A stretch of 16,779 nucleotides of DNA, taken from positions 1 to 16,779 of the forward strand of contig SYCM01000059.1 in NCBI GenBank assembly GCA_005786915.1, given 5' to 3'. The notes beneath the pieces are model-generated. The model saw only the letters and a list, made by a program, of their open reading frames with translations. It was not told the DNA's origin and did not search any database. Position 1 is the first letter of the stretch, and every line of letters begins with the position of its first letter. The stretch is from Bacteroidota bacterium (lineage in GTDB: Bacteria > Bacteroidota > Bacteroidia > Flavobacteriales > Schleiferiaceae). This document shows positions 14,180 to 16,779 of this stretch, piece after piece. The translations under genes and the position numbers were made by a program.

Positions 14180-14208
14180 AGAGCGCCGCCCCTTGCGGGA
14201 CGGCGCTC
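14174..14208 (-). terminator. Intrinsic terminator of the GluP-type transporter gene
   Basis: Read on the minus strand: a 12-bp stem (GAGCGCCGTCCC / GGGGCGGCGCTC, one G-T wobble) with a GCAA loop, followed by TCTTTTT. It lies about 160 bases beyond the stop of the leftward transporter gene and faces the rightward terminator directly. Confidence 0.85.
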
Positions 14209-14274
14209 CAACCAATGCGTGAAGTCCGCCGAAACGGCCTCACACCAAACCGTTACTAAGTTAGTGTGGAGTCA

Positions 14275-14286
14275 CCCCCCCCCCCC
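14275..14286. repeat. Run of 12 C in the intergenic region
   Basis: An uninterrupted C12 tract between the leftward terminator and the end of the transporter gene. The rest of this 160-base stretch (14209-14368) holds no credible reading frame or RNA gene; the only other local structure is a short palindrome ACTAA-G-TTAGT around 14255-14265. The run may be miscounted by sequencing or be truly unstable. Confidence 0.85.
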
Positions 14287-14368
14287 TCCATTTGAGGGCA
14301 CTCTTAACCGATTTAACAGCCAAATTGCGCAAAAACACCCCGATCCATGTCGCGACTGCTTAAAGCGC

Positions 14369-15784
14369 TCAGTGTCCGCCCTCTGCCGCGAGCTGGTCAA
14401 GGTCGACACCGCGCGACTTGAGCACGCGCGACACCGTCACCGCATAAAAGGCGAGGTAGGCAAAGCAGGCCACCCCAACCCAGAACGACTGGCGAAGCCC
14501 AAGAAGAGCGTCGTCGGCCAAGTAACCTTGGAGAAGGCTTACGATTCCGCCGCCCATGATCATCATGATGAGGGCGTTGGAGGCCTGAGGGGTGCGTCCG
14601 CCTAGGCCGGTAATGGCCAGGGTGAAGATGCAGGGCCACAGCGTGGAGGCAAAGAGTCCGACGCTCAAGAAGGCATAAATGGCGAGCGGACCTTCGGCGT
14701 TCATGCCCAAGATGAGGGCTGCAGCTCCGGCCACCGAATAGTAAAGCAGCTGGCGGGCCGGGTTGCCCTTGGTGCTCCAGTCGAGTAGGGTAAGGAGCGC
14801 GATGGCCGCGAGGTAGGGAAGGAAGGCCAAGGCATGGTGTCCGGCCGCCGTGTTCACCGCGAGGAACACGCCAAACGCGGCAAGCGGCATCACCCAGCGC
14901 ATGGCTTGGCGCGCGGTTCCGCTCAAGCCCATTGCGCCCGAGGCGGCCGTCCAGCGACCGATCATCAGGGAGGCCCAGTAGAGCGACACGTAGGGCGCGA
15001 TTTCGTGCAGCGCCACGCCCTGAAACTTCTCGAGGTAGGCCGGCAGGTTGCTGGCTGTCGAAACCTCAACGCCCACGTACACAAAAATGGCGATCATTCC
15101 CATCCAAACTTGCGTGAGTCCGAGGGTTCCTGAGGGCGCTTCTACCTGCACCGCTTCGGCGTCTTCGGCGGCGGGTCCGCCAAAATCGGACTTCCAAAAA
15201 ATGAACCCAAACAAGGTAAACAGCGCGCCAAGCGCCAGGTAGGGAAGCTTGACCGCCTCAATATCCAAGGCCGTGTTGGCGTTAGCTCCAATTCCAAAAA
15301 TCGCGATGCTCACGACGAGCGGACCCAATGTGGTTCCCAAGTTGTTGACTCCGCCGGCCATGCTGAGGCGCTGCGAACCCGTTTCGGGCGTGCCCAGCGC
15401 AATGGCCAGCGGATTGGCGACGGTTTGCTGCAGGCTAAATCCGAGTCCCACCACCAGCAACCCCGCCAAGAGCAACGGAAACGAAGCCTGATTCGCGGCC
15501 GGAATGAACAACAGAGTTCCCAAGGCGCTGATCCAGAGTCCGATGCCCAAGGATTTTCCGTAGCCCACCGTCGCCACCAAGTCCTTGCCCCAAAGGCGGG
15601 TCAGCAGCAGGTAGCCCAACGCCCCCACCGTGTAGGCGACATAAAAAATGAACGAAATCATCTGGCTCTGCCACTGCTCCAGACTGAGTTTGCTTTGAAA
15701 AACCGGAATCAAAATGTCGTTGCTCGCCGCAACAAAGCCCCAAAAAAAGAAGACCGAAACGAGGATGGCGAAATGCTTGCGCAT
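14369..15784 (-). CDS. gluP: Glucose/galactose MFS transporter, FHS (GluP/FucP) type
   Basis: A 471-residue inner-membrane sugar:proton symporter of the fucose-galactose-glucose family, with about 12 helices. Family marks are VFFFWGFVAASNDILIPVF in helix 1, LQQTVANPLAIALG (helix 4 region), GGVNNLGTTLGPL (helix 5 region), GVEVSTASNLPAYLE (helix 7) and SVGLFASTLWPCIFTLAITGLG (helix 10). A charged, acidic central loop (GGPAAEDAEAVQ) separates the two halves. It converges on the maltose operon and is divergent from scoA across 101 bases. Glucose is the most likely substrate given the neighbours; galactose or fucose cannot be excluded. On its own strand TATATTAG lies 26 bases before the ATG, a one-mismatch -7-like element without a clear upstream TTG. 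Confidence 0.87.
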   Translation of the reverse strand: MRKHFAILVSVFFFWGFVAASNDILIPVFQSKLSLEQWQSQMISFIFYVAYTVGALGYLLLTRLWGKDLVATVGYGKSLGIGLWISALGTLLFIPAANQASFPLLLAGLLVVGLGFSLQQTVANPLAIALGTPETGSQRLSMAGGVNNLGTTLGPLVVSIAIFGIGANANTALDIEAVKLPYLALGALFTLFGFIFWKSDFGGPAAEDAEAVQVEAPSGTLGLTQVWMGMIAIFVYVGVEVSTASNLPAYLEKFQGVALHEIAPYVSLYWASLMIGRWTAASGAMGLSGTARQAMRWVMPLAAFGVFLAVNTAAGHHALAFLPYLAAIALLTLLDWSTKGNPARQLLYYSVAGAAALILGMNAEGPLAIYAFLSVGLFASTLWPCIFTLAITGLGGRTPQASNALIMMIMGGGIVSLLQGYLADDALLGLRQSFWVGVACFAYLAFYAVTVSRVLKSRGVDLDQLAAEGGH

Positions 15785-15832
15785 GAGGTGGGTGTTATGG
15801 TATTGGCTACTAATATAATCAATCGATCATAA

Positions 15833-15874
15833 GGCCACTAGCTACTAGTCGCCAGCTGCTCGTTAGCCGTCGCT
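15833..15874. repeat. Degenerate tandem array of a 7-base unit
   Basis: Six in-phase units read GGCCACT, AGCTACT, AGTCGCC, AGCTGCT, CGTTAGC, CGTCGCT. A further related copy, GGCTACT at 15805-15811, is exactly four periods upstream. The array lies in the divergent gap between the GluP-type gene and scoA and ends 11 bases before the scoA ATG. The unit resembles the AGCAACT heptamer at 8050-8070. Confidence 0.55.
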
Positions 15875-15881
15875 ACCTTTA
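15874..15881 (+). promoter_or_regulatory. Candidate -7 element for scoA
   Basis: TACCTTTA matches TAnnTTTG except for the last base and lies 4 bases before the scoA ATG, implying a near-leaderless transcript if real. No -33 TTG is evident. It overlaps the end of the 7-base array, so the match may be chance. Confidence 0.2.
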
Positions 15882-15885
15882 AGCC

Positions 15886-16596
15886 ATGATTCGCAAAGTT
15901 GTCGCCGGCGCTGACGTGGCCCTCGAGGGGCTCGAAGACGGCATGACCCTAATGGTTGGAGGTTTTGGCCTCTGTGGCATTCCCGAAAACCTCATCGCGG
16001 CGCTTCGCCAGCGCGGAACCCGCCAACTCACCTGCATCTCCAACAACGCGGGGGTCGACGGTTTTGGCTTGGGATTACTGCTTGAAACGCGGCAAATCCG
16101 CAAAATGATTAGCTCCTATGTGGGCGAAAACGACGAATTCGAACGGCAAATGCTCTCGGGCGAACTCGAAGTGGAACTCATTCCTCAGGGCACCCTGGCG
16201 GAGCGCTGCAGGGCGGCGGGCGCGGGAATTCCGGCTTTTTTCACGCCGGCGGGATACGGAACCGAGGTGGCCGAAGGCAAAGAAGTCCGCATGTTCGGCG
16301 GCAAGCCCTACCTGCTGGAGCACGCATTTGACGCCGACTTTGCCCTGGTCAAGGCCTGGAAAGGCGACGAAGCCGGCAACCTAATTTTTAAGGGAACGGC
16401 GCGCAACTTCAACCCCATGATGGCGATGGCCGGGCGCGTGACGGTCGCCGAGGTGGAGGAACTCGTGCCCGCGGGTACGCTCGACCCCAACGCGATTCAC
16501 GTGCCCGGAATTTTTGTGCACCGAATTTTTCAAGGCGCCCGCTACGAAAAGCGCATTGAGCAGCGAACCGTCCGTCCCCAAAACCCTTCGAACTAA
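15886..16596 (+). CDS. scoA: 3-oxoacid (succinyl-CoA:acetoacetate) CoA-transferase subunit A
   Basis: One subunit of the two-subunit enzyme that moves CoA between succinyl-CoA and acetoacetate, used in ketone-body, butanoate or leucine breakdown in the cytoplasm. The 236 residues match the usual length. Family features are MVGGFGLCGIPENLI, the TCISNNAGVDGFGLG segment, MISSYVGEN, LSGELEVELIPQGTLAE and the late YEKRIEQRTVR. The start ATG at 15886 gives the family-typical N-terminus MIRKVV. It is 3 bases from the start of scoB and evidently co-transcribed with it. It is not obviously part of the sugar pathway to its left, although acetyl-CoA metabolism lies downstream of glycolysis. Confidence 0.93.
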   Translation: MIRKVVAGADVALEGLEDGMTLMVGGFGLCGIPENLIAALRQRGTRQLTCISNNAGVDGFGLGLLLETRQIRKMISSYVGENDEFERQMLSGELEVELIPQGTLAERCRAAGAGIPAFFTPAGYGTEVAEGKEVRMFGGKPYLLEHAFDADFALVKAWKGDEAGNLIFKGTARNFNPMMAMAGRVTVAEVEELVPAGTLDPNAIHVPGIFVHRIFQGARYEKRIEQRTVRPQNPSN

Positions 16597-16599
16597 GCC

Positions 16600-16779
16600 A
16601 TGGCACTTGACAAAAACGGAATCGCGCGCCGCATCGCGCAAGAGCTTCGCCACGGCTGGTACGTGAACTTGGGCATCGGAATTCCGACGCTCGTCGCCAA
16701 CTACATTCCGCAGGGAATCGACGTGGAATTCCAGTCCGAAAACGGCATCCTCGGCATGGGCCCCTTTCCCTTTGAGGGC
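16600..16779 (+). CDS. scoB: 3-oxoacid CoA-transferase subunit B, 3' truncated by window end
   Basis: The first 60 codons of the partner subunit, open at the right edge. Visible are IARRIAQELRHGWYVNLGIGIPTLVANYIP and the active-site segment SENGILGMGP, whose Glu47 is the residue that carries the CoA thioester intermediate in this family. It begins 3 bases after the scoA stop, so the two subunits are almost certainly made from one mRNA. Full length is normally about 215-220 residues, so most of the gene lies beyond the window. Confidence 0.92.
   Translation, partial: MALDKNGIARRIAQELRHGWYVNLGIGIPTLVANYIPQGIDVEFQSENGILGMGPFPFEG

Noticed and set aside
14209..14368. Possible small RNA or attachment site near the transporter 3' end
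   Set aside because: No promoter-like element, tRNA-like fold or integrase gene is seen nearby; the palindrome ACTAA-G-TTAGT is too short to support a call.
14096..14605. 169-codon frame across the intergenic terminators and the end of the GluP-type gene
   Set aside because: It reads through two terminator stems and a C12 run and then antisense to a secure transporter gene; no motif is visible.

Overview
The window reads as a chromosomal stretch of a fairly GC-rich member of the Bacteroidota, most likely a flavobacterial lineage. This is inferred from four things: the mix of gene families (SLC45-type maltose transporter, GluP-type FHS transporter, BadF-type kinase with an SGSTK motif, Nudix-domain sugar regulator), the absence of Shine-Dalgarno sequences before the starts, a TAnnTTTG-type promoter element, and two GH13 lipoproteins. 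No RNA gene, insertion sequence, phage gene or CRISPR array is visible. Coding density is high; the longest gap without a gene is 277 bases (14092-14368).

Layout. (1) Positions 2-2322, rightward: the 3' part of an SPFH/band-7 membrane-scaffold gene, a 12-helix MFS exporter of the TetA-like type, and an NfeD-like gene overlapping the exporter by 4 bases. (2) Positions 2436-4456, leftward: a Nudix-type transcriptional regulator followed 5 bases later by a maltose transporter of the MalY/SLC45 type. (3) Positions 4531-14091, rightward: seven tightly packed genes, namely 6-phosphofructokinase, GAPDH, a BadF-family sugar kinase, beta-phosphoglucomutase, GH65 maltose phosphorylase, and two lipoprotein GH13 alpha-amylase-type enzymes. 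This run ends in a strong intrinsic terminator. (4) Positions 14369-15784, leftward: a GluP/FucP-type glucose/galactose transporter with its own terminator facing the previous one. (5) Positions 15886-16779, rightward: scoA and the start of scoB (3-oxoacid CoA-transferase), cut by the window end.

The middle of the window makes a coherent pathway from alpha-glucan to triose phosphate. The GH13 lipoproteins would cut starch or maltodextrin outside the cytoplasm. The MalY-type carrier would import maltose, and the GluP-type carrier would import glucose. Maltose phosphorylase yields glucose and beta-glucose-1-phosphate. Beta-phosphoglucomutase turns the latter into glucose-6-phosphate, and the BadF-family kinase is well placed to phosphorylate the free glucose. 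PfkA and GAPDH are central glycolytic steps placed at the head of the same operon. Phosphoglucose isomerase, aldolase, SusC/SusD and a LacI- or SusR-type regulator are not in the window. The only regulator is the Nudix protein, whose Nudix box lacks two catalytic glutamates, which fits a sugar or sugar-phosphate sensor rather than a hydrolase.

The points most worth a second look are the fusion of core glycolysis with a maltose-phosphorylase locus under a Nudix regulator, the likely role of the BadF kinase as a glucokinase, a 7-base repeat family in two intergenic regions, and the face-to-face terminators followed by a C12 tract.
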